Assembly (NCBI GenBank): GCA_965221035.1
Contig: OZ244860.1
Coordinates: forward strand, 3,348,001 to 3,412,000
DNA length: 64,000 nucleotides
Reading direction: 5' to 3'
From: UBA6522 sp965221035
Lineage (GTDB): Bacteria > Pseudomonadota > Gammaproteobacteria > Steroidobacterales > Rariloculaceae
A model generated the notes under the pieces. That model had not been told where the DNA came from, ran no database searches, and saw nothing but the letters and a program-made list of their open reading frames with translations. This document shows positions 45,526-54,261 of this stretch, in pieces; within the stretch, counting starts at the first letter, position 1; the number at the start of each line of letters is the position of its first letter. Made by a program: the position numbers and the translations under genes.

Positions 45526-45561
45526 ACAGACGGTGAGGCGTTCGAAGGGAATCACGCCGAC

Positions 45562-46248
45562 ATGAAGAGAGCTCACAGCGCCGCTGTTTCGGTCATCACA
45601 ATTTCAGTATTGTCGTTGGTGGCCTGCTCTGTCCAACGGTCGGACACCGAGTCTCAAGACGAAACGATGGGTTGGGGAGCGCCTGTTCAGCGGCTCGCGG
45701 AGCCTCGGGTGCCGGACGTGCCACGCGAACAGTTGACGGAAGCGCATCGTGCCATGATGGGAGTGGACCCGAATGACCCCACGCTGCGCGAGCGAATGGC
45801 GCTTTTTCGTACGCTGATCAAGTTTCCGGACATGTTCGCCGCGATGAGGGGGCTTGGAAGCCGTGTAAGCGCGTTGCCAGTCATGTCGGACTACGATCGC
45901 GAGCTGGTGATCATGCGTATCGCCTGGACTTATAAGAGCGAATACGAGTGGGGGGCTCACTACGACGCGGCCATGCGGGCCGGGATCAGCGAGGCTCAAA
46001 TCGAGGCGATCAAGGTGGGCGCCACGGATTCAATCTGGAACGACTGGGAGCGCGCACTGATCTCCGCCGCGGATCAGCTGGTGATGGGCGCCCATCTCGA
46101 TGATGCCACGTGGGTTTCGCTTCGAGAACAGTATTCAGATGAAGATATTCTGGGCCTTCTGGGCATGGTTGCGCACTATCACATGATCGCCATGGTGACC
46201 AATGTATTCGGAATTCAGCCTGACGAACACATGAGCCAGGGCTTTTAG
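45562..46248 (+). CDS. Carboxymuconolactone decarboxylase-like lipoprotein
   Basis: 228 residues. A lipoprotein signal peptide with lipobox LSLVAC leads into an alpha-helical CMD/AhpD-like domain (RELVIMRIAWTYKSEYEWGAHYDAAMRAGIS). In AhpD the motif is C-x-x-C; here the corresponding helix reads E-Y-E-W-G-A-H-Y, so it lacks the redox cysteines and resembles the decarboxylase or unknown-function branch. Anchoring such an enzyme to a membrane outside the cytoplasm is unusual. It follows the MoaF-like gene by 36 bp. Confidence 0.82.
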   Translation: MKRAHSAAVSVITISVLSLVACSVQRSDTESQDETMGWGAPVQRLAEPRVPDVPREQLTEAHRAMMGVDPNDPTLRERMALFRTLIKFPDMFAAMRGLGSRVSALPVMSDYDRELVIMRIAWTYKSEYEWGAHYDAAMRAGISEAQIEAIKVGATDSIWNDWERALISAADQLVMGAHLDDATWVSLREQYSDEDILGLLGMVAHYHMIAMVTNVFGIQPDEHMSQGF

Positions 46249-46282
46249 CCGGTTGTGCCTTCCCGGGCCAGGTTGACAGGCG

Positions 46283-47317
46283 CTAATAGGGGAACCGGTG
46301 CACGCTGACCGAATCCCCGATCTCCAGACGCATGAGATCTTCTCCCACCAGCAGTCGGCCCGAATAGTTCGTTCGGGTGCGCTCGATCAGCTCCCCGGTC
46401 GTCACCTCGGGCGAGTTCGGGCCGCTCAACAAGGTCAGGTGGCTGTATACCGCCAATCCGGGACCGATGCGATCAAATACCACGCCGGCCTCCTCGGGCG
46501 TGGTGTGATGGTCCAGGATAAGCTGGATTCGCTCATCGAACGCCAGCAGTTCCTCCCGCGCGGCGGCCACTTCGTGGATGACGACATCCGTGTCCTGCGC
46601 CGCGTCGATGAGGTTCTCGTCGAAGCGGGTGTCACCCGACAGGACCACCGAGCGTCCCGCGAAGTCCACCCGGTAGCCATAGGCCGGCTTGATGTACTCA
46701 CCGTGGTCCACGGCGAACGCCGTGACCGTGACCCCGCCTTCGTCGAAGACGATGCCGTCTTCGGAGTACTCCGCGAGATCGAATTCGATGCCACTCGGAG
46801 GTAGCTGTTCGTCCACAAGCCGGATTTGAATGTCGTGGTCGAATGCCTGCCGAAAACCGTCAAGTATCTGCGAAAGCCCTTCCGGACCGATCACGCGCAT
46901 GGGCTCGGTTCGCCGCCCCCACGGCGGCGGGAGCCAGCCTGTAAGCCACAGGTCCGGCAGCCCGGACAGGTGGTCGGAGTGAAAGTGCGTGATGAACACG
47001 GCGTCGATGTCGCTGAGTGGGATGTCCAGCTGCACCAACCTCTGGGTCACGCCGCGACCGGTGTCGAACAGCAGCCGGTACGGTCCGGCCTCGACGAGAA
47101 TTGAGGGCCCGAAGCGGTCGACGCGGGGCACGGGATCGCCGGTGCCGAGCAGCGTCACGTCGAGGCGCTGACCCTGCGCGGCGGCGTTCATGGGAAACGC
47201 GGCGACGAGCATCGCGACGGGCACGGCCACCAAGGCGGCGCCGAGCTGCCTCATCATGGTTCGCGCCGATTCTCCAAGGGCCCGCAAGAGTCTGCTGAAC
47301 GGTTTATTTCGAGGCAT
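46283..47317 (-). CDS. Exported metallo-beta-lactamase-fold hydrolase
   Basis: 344 residues from the ATG at 47317; a later ATG at 47257 would start directly at the signal peptide (RQLGAALVAVPVAMLVAAFPMNAAAQ). The metal motif THFHSDHLSGLPD is intact, with a further GDTR Asp and a terminal YSHL His, as in the RNase Z/arylsulfatase-like group. It should be a Zn-dependent hydrolase of the periplasm; the substrate could be a sulfate or phosphodiester. It converges with the CMD gene and diverges from a small exported protein at 47497. Confidence 0.85.
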   Translation of the reverse strand: MPRNKPFSRLLRALGESARTMMRQLGAALVAVPVAMLVAAFPMNAAAQGQRLDVTLLGTGDPVPRVDRFGPSILVEAGPYRLLFDTGRGVTQRLVQLDIPLSDIDAVFITHFHSDHLSGLPDLWLTGWLPPPWGRRTEPMRVIGPEGLSQILDGFRQAFDHDIQIRLVDEQLPPSGIEFDLAEYSEDGIVFDEGGVTVTAFAVDHGEYIKPAYGYRVDFAGRSVVLSGDTRFDENLIDAAQDTDVVIHEVAAAREELLAFDERIQLILDHHTTPEEAGVVFDRIGPGLAVYSHLTLLSGPNSPEVTTGELIERTRTNYSGRLLVGEDLMRLEIGDSVSVHRFPY

Positions 47318-47496
47318 TGTTGGTACTTCCCATTTCGATTGCCAACCTGCGAGGCCAGTGCTCATCATGATCGATACGCCTTGATTGGTCGCATAGGGCA
47401 CCAGCTTGTAGCCGGAATATTGCCCTATCCGAACGGGTGCGTCGATGGTCGGAAGGCGGGTATCATGCATTGACCGGCTGATTGGAGGGCATCAAC

Positions 47497-47901
47497 GTGC
47501 ACAGGTTCAAGAAACGAATATTCGCCATTTACCCACTCATGGTTCTTGCGGTCGCCGCGGGCGCGGCTTTCGCCCAGACAGCTCAGGGCCCCTTGCTGCC
47601 CGACAACGACACGATGATGGTGACCGTGTTCCTCAAGCACGATCAGACCATGAACAACGTCCAGCGCGCCGAACTTCTAAGGGACGCCGGTTTTGACGGG
47701 ATGTTCCCCCCCGAGGGCGTCGAGATTGTCGATCACTACGTGATGATGGGCATCGGACAGGTGATCGTCATGCGATTCCCTCCCAATCTGCTGCGGATCG
47801 TCAACCTCGCCATCGAACGCGGGGCCTGGGGCGCCTATCAGACCGAGTTCTACGTGACGTACGATCTGCGGGCGGCTCGCGAGTTCGCGCAGTCGCAGTA
47901 A
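47497..47901 (+). CDS. Small exported protein of unknown function
   Basis: 134 residues from a GTG with GGAGGG 7 nt upstream. Signal peptide IYPLMVLAVAAGAAFAQ, then a compact alpha/beta domain (MMVTVFLKHDQTM, AELLRDAGFDGMFPPEG, MGIGQVIVMRFPPNLLRIVNLAIERGAWGAY). The alternating strands and amphipathic helices hint at a ferredoxin-like fold such as that of small isomerases, but I recognise no family. The next gene on the same strand is a TVP38 protein. Confidence 0.65.
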   Translation: MHRFKKRIFAIYPLMVLAVAAGAAFAQTAQGPLLPDNDTMMVTVFLKHDQTMNNVQRAELLRDAGFDGMFPPEGVEIVDHYVMMGIGQVIVMRFPPNLLRIVNLAIERGAWGAYQTEFYVTYDLRAAREFAQSQ

Positions 47902-48005
47902 GTCCACTCCGCGATCTGGTGATCTCGTCTCTTTCCCACGGGTCGTTCCGCTCGCGATTGGACACGGCCCGTGTTCCGCCTGGGGCGCACCGCGGGGAGT
48001 TCAGC

Positions 48006-48725
48006 ATGAGGAATCCGGTGAAACCGTTGCTGCTCGCGCTGTTCATCGCGGCCATGCTGGGGGTCGTGTTGTGGCTGCCGGTTCGGGAATGGCTTGCAGG
48101 AGCCCTGATGTGGATCGAGTCCCACCGTTACATCGCCTGGGCCCTGTTCGTGGGCATCTACCTGGTCGCCACGGTTCTGGTGGTCCCCGGCACCATCCTG
48201 ACCTTGGCAGCGGGATTCGCTTTCGGGGTGCCGGTGGGTGCCTTGCTGGTCTCGGTCGGCAGCCTCGCGGGCGCCAGTGCGGCGTTTCTTGTCGGACGGT
48301 TCTTCGCCCGGGACTGGGTGGTCGGGCGGTTGGCGGAATGGCGCGCGTTTGATGCCCTGGACAAGGCGGCGGGGCAGGATGGATTCGTGATAGTGCTGTT
48401 GTCGCGTCTGTCTCCCCTGTTGCCGTTCAACCTGCTGAACTACGCCTTCGGTTTGACCGCCGTGCGCTTCAGGGACTACGTTATCGCCTCCTGGATCGGG
48501 ATGGCACCGGCCATTGTGCTCTATGTCTACATCGGCTCCGCGGCGCAATCCGTCACCGTTCTCGCCGAGGGCGGGTTCGAGGCGGGCGTCGGCGGGACCG
48601 TGCTGTTTGGCACCGGTCTCGCGGCCACCTTGATCCTGACGGTACTTGTTGCCCGCAAGGCCACCCACGTGCTGACCCGGCACCTTAAAGACTCCGAGGA
48701 GCGACGAGAATGTACTTCACATTGA
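48006..48725 (+). CDS. TVP38/TMEM64 family membrane protein
   Basis: 239 residues with about five transmembrane segments and the conserved core: VVPGTILTLAAGFAFG, the S-L-A-G-A-S-A-A-F-L-V-G-R-F helix and SPLLPFNLLNYAFGL. This family includes YdjX/YdjZ-type proteins and is related to DedA lipid scramblases and flippases. Start at the ATG at 48006. The 3' end overlaps the start of the next gene by 16 bp, so these are coupled. Confidence 0.88.
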   Translation: MRNPVKPLLLALFIAAMLGVVLWLPVREWLAGALMWIESHRYIAWALFVGIYLVATVLVVPGTILTLAAGFAFGVPVGALLVSVGSLAGASAAFLVGRFFARDWVVGRLAEWRAFDALDKAAGQDGFVIVLLSRLSPLLPFNLLNYAFGLTAVRFRDYVIASWIGMAPAIVLYVYIGSAAQSVTVLAEGGFEAGVGGTVLFGTGLAATLILTVLVARKATHVLTRHLKDSEERRECTSH

Positions 48726-50347
48726 CCTTCGCAAGGACCAGGCACACCTTGAACGTTTTCGCCCTTTTCGTGGCAAGTCTTGCCCTGTTGCTGGCCGGAT
48801 GCGGGGCGCCGCCGGAAGATGGCGCCGCCGACACAGGTACCCGCACCGGCACAGGTACCGACACAGTTACCGGCACCGGCACCGGCACCGGCACAGGCAC
48901 TGGTACCGGCACCGGCACAGGCACTGGTACCGGCACCGGAGTCGGTATTGGTGCCCACGTCGAGGCGCGAAACATGGCGCTGTTGGCCCACCACGACCTT
49001 CAGGCCCGATCGGCCTATCAACCCGTGGTACACGCTTATGGAGACCGGCGCATCCTGTTCGTCGGACACCATGCGGGCGAAGCGATGAACCCGCTGACGG
49101 AGCAGGTGGAGGTCAACGGCCTGTCGATCCTGGATGTCACCGACCCCACCGCGCCCGTCATGCTCGCGCATCTGCCGCCCAGCGGGAATGAAGCCAGCGG
49201 CACGCAGCACGTCCAGGTCTGCGACGGCGGCGTCCTGCCCGGGGGCGAACCGGGCCGCGTCTACGCCGTGCGCACCAACGGATTGCTCGCCTACGAGTTG
49301 CTGGACGTCACCGATCCCGCCAATCCGTCGGTGCTTTCCACCATCGCCGAGACGGGCGTTTCGTCGCGACCGGAGTCAAGCCGCGGCAACCGGGAAACCC
49401 ACAAGATCCAGTGGGAGTGCGAGACGGGCGTGGGCTACTTCAACGGCACGCCCGATGGATGGCGGGTCACCCGCGTGTTGCAGGCATTCGACCTGGGCGA
49501 TCCGGAGGCGCCCCGGCACATCCGCGATTTCGGGCTGCCGGGTTGGGAACCCGGGGCCGAGGGCCCCATGCCGGAATATTCCATATCCGGCCTGCACCAG
49601 CCATTTGCGCATGGAGACCACATCTACCTCGGATACGGCAGCGGCAACAACGGCACGCTCCAGATCCTGGACAAGGATCGTTTCCTCAATGGCGATCCAG
49701 ATGCGACGGACCGGTTCGCGCCGACACCTGAAAACCTGCTCTATCCGCAAATATCGCGCCTCGACATGCCTTCCTACTGGGGTGTGCATACCGCCAAGCC
49801 GGCACTTGGTGTGCCGATCCCGAATCCCGGCGTCGAGGGCGGCATGGAGGTCCGGGATTTCCTGATCGTACCGTCGGAGGTGGGTGGCGGCGGCACCTAC
49901 TGTCAGGGCGTGCGAGACGTGGTGTTCCTGGTCGACATCACCGAGGCCGACAAGCCCTATCCGGTGTCCACGTATCAGGTGTCCGATCAGCCTGGCGACT
50001 TCTGCGAACGCGGCGGCCGGTTCGGTCCGCACTCGGTCAACGATGCCTTCCATCCGGCCTTTGACCGGACGCTGGCGGTGTTTTCCTACTTCAATGCCGG
50101 AATTCGTGCCGTCGATATCCGTAATCCCTTCCTGCCGGTCGAGGTGGGCCATTTCATTCCCGACACCACGGCGGAAACCATCGAACTGTGCGCATCCGTG
50201 GACGGAGCCGAACGGTGCGATGCGGCAATCCAGACCAATAACGTCGACATTGACGACCGCGGCTACATATACGCCGTCGACCGGTCCCACACCGGGTTGC
50301 ATATCGTCGAACTCACCGGCGAGGCTGCGGAACTCGTGGGGCTATAG
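48710..50347 (+). CDS. LVIVD-repeat beta-propeller lipoprotein with a Thr-Gly linker
   Basis: 545 residues. A lipobox LLAGC (Cys31) marks a lipoprotein. Residues 42-77 are an 18-unit Thr-Gly repeat that acts as a flexible tether. The C-terminal part is a beta-propeller of LVIVD type: LSILDVTDPTAPVMLAHL, YELLDVTDPANPSVLSTI, VFLVDITEADKPYPVSTY and AVDIRNPFLPVEVGHF. Such proteins are surface or periplasmic and of unknown function. The tether is encoded by a hexamer repeat (see 48833-48940). Confidence 0.85.
   Translation: MYFTLTFARTRHTLNVFALFVASLALLLAGCGAPPEDGAADTGTRTGTGTDTVTGTGTGTGTGTGTGTGTGTGTGTGVGIGAHVEARNMALLAHHDLQARSAYQPVVHAYGDRRILFVGHHAGEAMNPLTEQVEVNGLSILDVTDPTAPVMLAHLPPSGNEASGTQHVQVCDGGVLPGGEPGRVYAVRTNGLLAYELLDVTDPANPSVLSTIAETGVSSRPESSRGNRETHKIQWECETGVGYFNGTPDGWRVTRVLQAFDLGDPEAPRHIRDFGLPGWEPGAEGPMPEYSISGLHQPFAHGDHIYLGYGSGNNGTLQILDKDRFLNGDPDATDRFAPTPENLLYPQISRLDMPSYWGVHTAKPALGVPIPNPGVEGGMEVRDFLIVPSEVGGGGTYCQGVRDVVFLVDITEADKPYPVSTYQVSDQPGDFCERGGRFGPHSVNDAFHPAFDRTLAVFSYFNAGIRAVDIRNPFLPVEVGHFIPDTTAETIELCASVDGAERCDAAIQTNNVDIDDRGYIYAVDRSHTGLHIVELTGEAAELVGL
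48833..48940 (+). repeat. Hexanucleotide coding repeat, 18 units
   Basis: 108 bp of units with consensus ACCGGC (variants ACAGGC, ACTGGT, ACAGGT) encode Thr-Gly pairs. The middle four units are identical. Because the unit is six bases, unit loss or gain changes tether length without a frame shift. Confidence 0.92.
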
Positions 50348-50465
50348 TCTGCTGTCCCGGTTTCGGGGTGATCGCCGCCCATGTCGAGACGGTGGCGCAA
50401 AGCGGCTATGATGGCGCGGTTCGAATTGTCATCGAACAATCTGCAAGTACCAAGCGAGGAGAGCT

Positions 50466-51458
50466 GTGATCAAGGCGGCGATGGTTGGGCTCGGCTGGTG
50501 GGGCCGGCACATGGTGAACTCGGTGGCCGGCAGCGACCGTATCGAGGTCGTTCGGCTGACGTCCCGCAATCCCGCGGGCCACCAAGCGTTTGCGGAAGAA
50601 GTCGGCATCCCCCTGGCGGATAGCTACCGGCATGTGCTGGAGGATCCGGAAGTCGAGGCGGTGATCCTCTGTACGCCGCATTCCCAGCACGAGGAACAGG
50701 TTCTTGCCGCGGTGGAGCACGGCAAGCAGATCTTCTGCGAGAAACCGCTGGCGCTGACCCGTGCCAGCGTCGAACGTATGCTGGAGGCGGTGAACGGCGC
50801 GGGTCTCGTGCTCGGCGTGGGCCACGAACGCCGTTTCGAGTCCACCATGGAGGCGATCGCCGGTATCGTCGCATCGGGCGAGATGGGGACGCTGATGCAC
50901 GTCGAAGCCAATTTCTCCCACAGCATCTTCGCCTCGGTCGCGGCGGACAACTGGCGCGGTTCGGTGGAAGAGGCCCCGGCGGCGGGCATGACCGGCATGG
51001 GGGTCCACCTGACCGATCTCTTCATCGCCATGATGGGCCCGGTGGAGTCCGTATCAGCCCAGTCGGCGCGGCGGGTGCTCGACCTGCCGACCGGCGACCT
51101 GGTCACCCTGCAGATGCGGTTCCGCAGCGGCGCCACCGGCTTCGTCGGCGCGATCTCCGCCACTCCCTACTATGGACGCTTCAGCGTCTTCGGCGAAAAG
51201 CTCTGGGTTGAGGCGCGGGATGACGCCCATCCCCAGGAGGGAGGCCGCACGCACCTGGTCAGTTGCGGACCGGATGGCGTGCAGCACACCCGGACCTTCG
51301 ACCCGAAGGACCCCGTTCGCGCCAATCTGGACGAATGGGCCGATGCGGTCGCGGGCCGTGGTCGCTACCGCTTCTCGGACGAGGAACGGATCGGCAACGT
51401 GGCCTTGCTCGAGGCCATCGCCAGGTCGGTCAGGGACGGGGGTTGGGTGGACGTCTGA
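50466..51458 (+). CDS. Gfo/Idh/MocA family oxidoreductase (1)
   Basis: 330 residues from a GTG with GAGGAG 5 nt upstream. The N-terminal Rossmann motif is VGLGWWG, followed by AVILCTPHSQHEEQVLAAVEHGKQ (residues in order, split here by family convention) and the EKPLALT segment with the catalytic Lys. The C-terminal alpha/beta domain has GMGVHLTDLFIAMMG. It oxidises or reduces a sugar or cyclic polyol with NAD(P). A second copy is at 56374. It follows the propeller gene by about 120 bp. Confidence 0.9.
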   Translation: MIKAAMVGLGWWGRHMVNSVAGSDRIEVVRLTSRNPAGHQAFAEEVGIPLADSYRHVLEDPEVEAVILCTPHSQHEEQVLAAVEHGKQIFCEKPLALTRASVERMLEAVNGAGLVLGVGHERRFESTMEAIAGIVASGEMGTLMHVEANFSHSIFASVAADNWRGSVEEAPAAGMTGMGVHLTDLFIAMMGPVESVSAQSARRVLDLPTGDLVTLQMRFRSGATGFVGAISATPYYGRFSVFGEKLWVEARDDAHPQEGGRTHLVSCGPDGVQHTRTFDPKDPVRANLDEWADAVAGRGRYRFSDEERIGNVALLEAIARSVRDGGWVDV

Positions 51459-51601
51459 ACCGGCCGACGTCTATACACTCCCGGTCCCGCGCGCAATAGG
51501 CATTTCTGGCTGAATTCGCCACTTTCAGTTAATGCGCGGCCAGGGATCGGGCGTATAGGATCACCGAAACGCGTTTCCGCAATATCACAAGGAATCTGTT
51601 C

Positions 51602-52171
51602 ATGAGTCTCTTTCAATCGATGATGTCAGCGAATTTCAGGGTCAACCCGGAAGGGGAAACGGTGTTCTTCTTTCCGGTATTCGGTGGGGTCTGGTGTCCG
51701 CGCAAGGGCTACCGGATTTCGTCTGAAGAGGACATCGCGATACTGAAGCGCTACCTGAGGCGTTACCTGGGCATCCTCCTGTCGTTGCTGGCTCTGGTTT
51801 GCGGGTTCGTCGTTGGCTATCTGGGGGTCGATACCGGCACTGCCCTGGCCGCGCTCCTGGTGGGTTGCGCACTGGCCGGGGCAATCAACCTGTTGATCTT
51901 TGACCGTGTGTTCATACGCAAGGTCGTCGGCAAGTACGAGGCGACCGAAGACAGGCCACGGTTCAAGGACCTTCAGCGGTTGCAGGCGGAGAACCAGTCC
52001 CGATCCGGAATCGTGATGTCATTTCTGGCGAACCTGTTTTTCCTGTTGGTGGGCGTTGTCGCCGCGCTGACAGGCATTGCGGTGGTACCGGGAATTGTCC
52101 TGGTCGTCATTTTTTCGCTGAGCGGCGCGCTGGTCACGTACCAACTCGCGTTGAGACGCCAAGGGAAGTAA
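51602..52171 (+). CDS. Small polytopic membrane protein, unknown function
   Basis: 189 residues. Four hydrophobic segments can be seen: LGILLSLLALVCGFVVGYLG, ALAALLVGCALAGAINLLIF, VMSFLANLFFLLVGVVAALT and VVPGIVLVVIFSLSGALVTY. N-terminal part is aromatic and polar (VFFFPVFGGVWCP). No family recognised. Its 3' end is 14 bp from the end of the C39 exporter gene on the opposite strand, so it could be an immunity protein for the peptide system, but this is position-based inference. Confidence 0.6.
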   Translation: MSLFQSMMSANFRVNPEGETVFFFPVFGGVWCPRKGYRISSEEDIAILKRYLRRYLGILLSLLALVCGFVVGYLGVDTGTALAALLVGCALAGAINLLIFDRVFIRKVVGKYEATEDRPRFKDLQRLQAENQSRSGIVMSFLANLFFLLVGVVAALTGIAVVPGIVLVVIFSLSGALVTYQLALRRQGK

Positions 52172-52185
52172 TAGGGGCGCCCGAC

Positions 52186-54234
52186 TCAGCCGTTCTGAAT
52201 TCGCACGCATCGATCCGCGCGTTCCAGCACCCGCGGGTCGTGGGTTACGGCGATGAGCGTGATTCCGAGCGCCGCGAGGTTGGCGAGCACCTCGTCTTGC
52301 AGGGTATCGTTGAGATGCGCCGTGCCCTCGTCGAGCAACAGGATTCGTGGGCTGCGATAGACGGCGCGGGCGATCATCACACGTTGACGTTGCCCCCCGG
52401 ACAGGGTTGATCCCATGTGGCCCACCAGGGTCAGATACTGCATGGGCATGCGTCGAATGTCCTCGTCGATGCAGGCCAGCCGGGCCGCCTGAGCGGCCCG
52501 CGCCAGGTCCGGCCGCGCCTCACCCGCGGCGATGTTCTCCAGCAGCGAGCCGGATAACAGGTCGTCGTCCTGCATCACCACGCCCAATTGACGGCGATAG
52601 TGGGCGGTGTCCAGCAGCCGGAGATCATGACCATCGACCTGAATTTCACCCTCGTCCGGGGCAAGGAGCTTGGCAAGCAGCTTGACCAGCGTGGACTTGC
52701 CCGCCCCGGATTCACCGGACACGGCCAGGAATTCTCCCGGCGCGGCACTCAGGTCGATGCCCTGGAGCACCGGCCCTTCTTCGTCGTTATAGGCGTAACT
52801 CAATGATCGAACGGAGACCGCACCGCGAATTTCAGCGCGAATGCCGTGTTTGCCTGCGGGCACCTCGCGTTGTTCCAGACCGATGTCGGCGATGCGTTCC
52901 CGGTGCAGCTTGAGCATGCGCATGTCCAGCAGCGCCCGAACCAGCGAGTGCACCCGAGCCGCGAACATGCCGCTGTAGGAATTGAAGGCGAACAGCATTC
53001 CCAGGGTGAAGGCGCCAACAATGACCTGGGAAGCACCCAGCAGCAGCATGGCCGCGGTCTCGACGGCCGTTATCGAGGAAGCGGCAAGCTGCAGGTGGAT
53101 GCCGAACCGGCCCAGCCTCGCCTCGGCGTTGAGCGAGGTGACGTAGCGTTGTCCCCAGGCATCCTCCCGGTCGCCCTCGGCGCCCAGGAGTTTGATCGAG
53201 CGGTGGCGCTGAATATTCTCGATGAAACTCGATTCCTCCAGTGCGCCCGCGGCTATGGATTCGTGGGTCAGGTGCTTGAGCCGTGCGTAGGTGGCCAGTC
53301 TGAGCGCCGACGTGAGCGCCAGGAATCCGCACAGCGCCAGGGTCATCTTCCACGAGTAGAGCAGCATGACCGTGAACGCGCCGATCGCCATGATGGAATC
53401 GACCAGCAAGGCAAAGGCGCCGCTCATCAGAAAGTCGCGGATCGGCGCTACGGAGTGGAAGCGCGACAGGACATCGCCAGGGTGGCGGGCGGTGAACCAG
53501 GCGTCGGGCAGGCGAAGCAGGTGATGCACCAGTCCGCCCACCATGCGGAATGCCGCCGTGTTGCCCGTATAGAGCAACAGCAGCGAACGAAAGTATTCCG
53601 TCACGGCGGAGACGACGGCGATCGCGCCGAACCCGACCGCCAGCGCCACGACAATGTTCATGTCCCCCTGACGGATGCCCTGGTCCACGGTGAACTGCAT
53701 CTGCAAGGGCATCACCAGCGCAAAGACCTGCAGTAGCGCCGTCATGGCGAAAATGGCGCCCAGCGGTCCGGCGAGGCCCCGGAAGGAGGCCATGAACGAG
53801 GACAACTTGACCGAGTCCACGGCTCTTGTCCTCGAAAAAGCCGGTGTGGGCGCCAGTTCCAGGGCGACGCCGGTAAATCGGCCACTGACTTCATCCATGC
53901 TGAGCCGCCTCGTGCCCAGCGCGGGATCGACGACGCTCAAACCATGTCGATTGACCGACTTCAGGACGACGAAGTGGTCAAATTCCCAATGTAGTATGGC
54001 GGGTGTGCGCAACTGCTTCAGTTCCTCAAGCTCGATCCGCACGGCGCGGCAACTCAGGCCCAATTGTTCACCGCAGTCGTGGAGTTTGCGCAGCGTTGCG
54101 CCGCGCATGGACATTCGAAACCTTGTTCGCAGTTCCCTCAGCGTGGCGTGGTGGCCATAAAAGCCGGCAACCATCGCCAGACAGGCCAAACCGCACTCGG
54201 AGCGGTCTGCCTGCAGAATGACGGGCAAGCGCAT
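52186..54234 (-). CDS. Peptidase C39-containing ABC exporter (bacteriocin processing and export)
   Basis: 682 residues in three parts. Residues 1-130 are a C39 cysteine peptidase with the full catalytic set: Gln8, Cys14, His87 and Asp103. A six-helix exporter transmembrane domain covers about 150-430. The nucleotide-binding domain has Walker A GESGAGKST (507-515), LSGGQ (611-615), Walker B ILLLDE (631-636; the usual DEATS reads DEGTA) and the H-loop His665. It cuts double-glycine leaders and exports the peptide. Last gene of an operon that starts with two short double-glycine genes. Confidence 0.95.
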   Translation of the reverse strand: MRLPVILQADRSECGLACLAMVAGFYGHHATLRELRTRFRMSMRGATLRKLHDCGEQLGLSCRAVRIELEELKQLRTPAILHWEFDHFVVLKSVNRHGLSVVDPALGTRRLSMDEVSGRFTGVALELAPTPAFSRTRAVDSVKLSSFMASFRGLAGPLGAIFAMTALLQVFALVMPLQMQFTVDQGIRQGDMNIVVALAVGFGAIAVVSAVTEYFRSLLLLYTGNTAAFRMVGGLVHHLLRLPDAWFTARHPGDVLSRFHSVAPIRDFLMSGAFALLVDSIMAIGAFTVMLLYSWKMTLALCGFLALTSALRLATYARLKHLTHESIAAGALEESSFIENIQRHRSIKLLGAEGDREDAWGQRYVTSLNAEARLGRFGIHLQLAASSITAVETAAMLLLGASQVIVGAFTLGMLFAFNSYSGMFAARVHSLVRALLDMRMLKLHRERIADIGLEQREVPAGKHGIRAEIRGAVSVRSLSYAYNDEEGPVLQGIDLSAAPGEFLAVSGESGAGKSTLVKLLAKLLAPDEGEIQVDGHDLRLLDTAHYRRQLGVVMQDDDLLSGSLLENIAAGEARPDLARAAQAARLACIDEDIRRMPMQYLTLVGHMGSTLSGGQRQRVMIARAVYRSPRILLLDEGTAHLNDTLQDEVLANLAALGITLIAVTHDPRVLERADRCVRIQNG

Positions 54235-54261
54235 GGATCTGAAACGACGGGGTTCGCTGCA

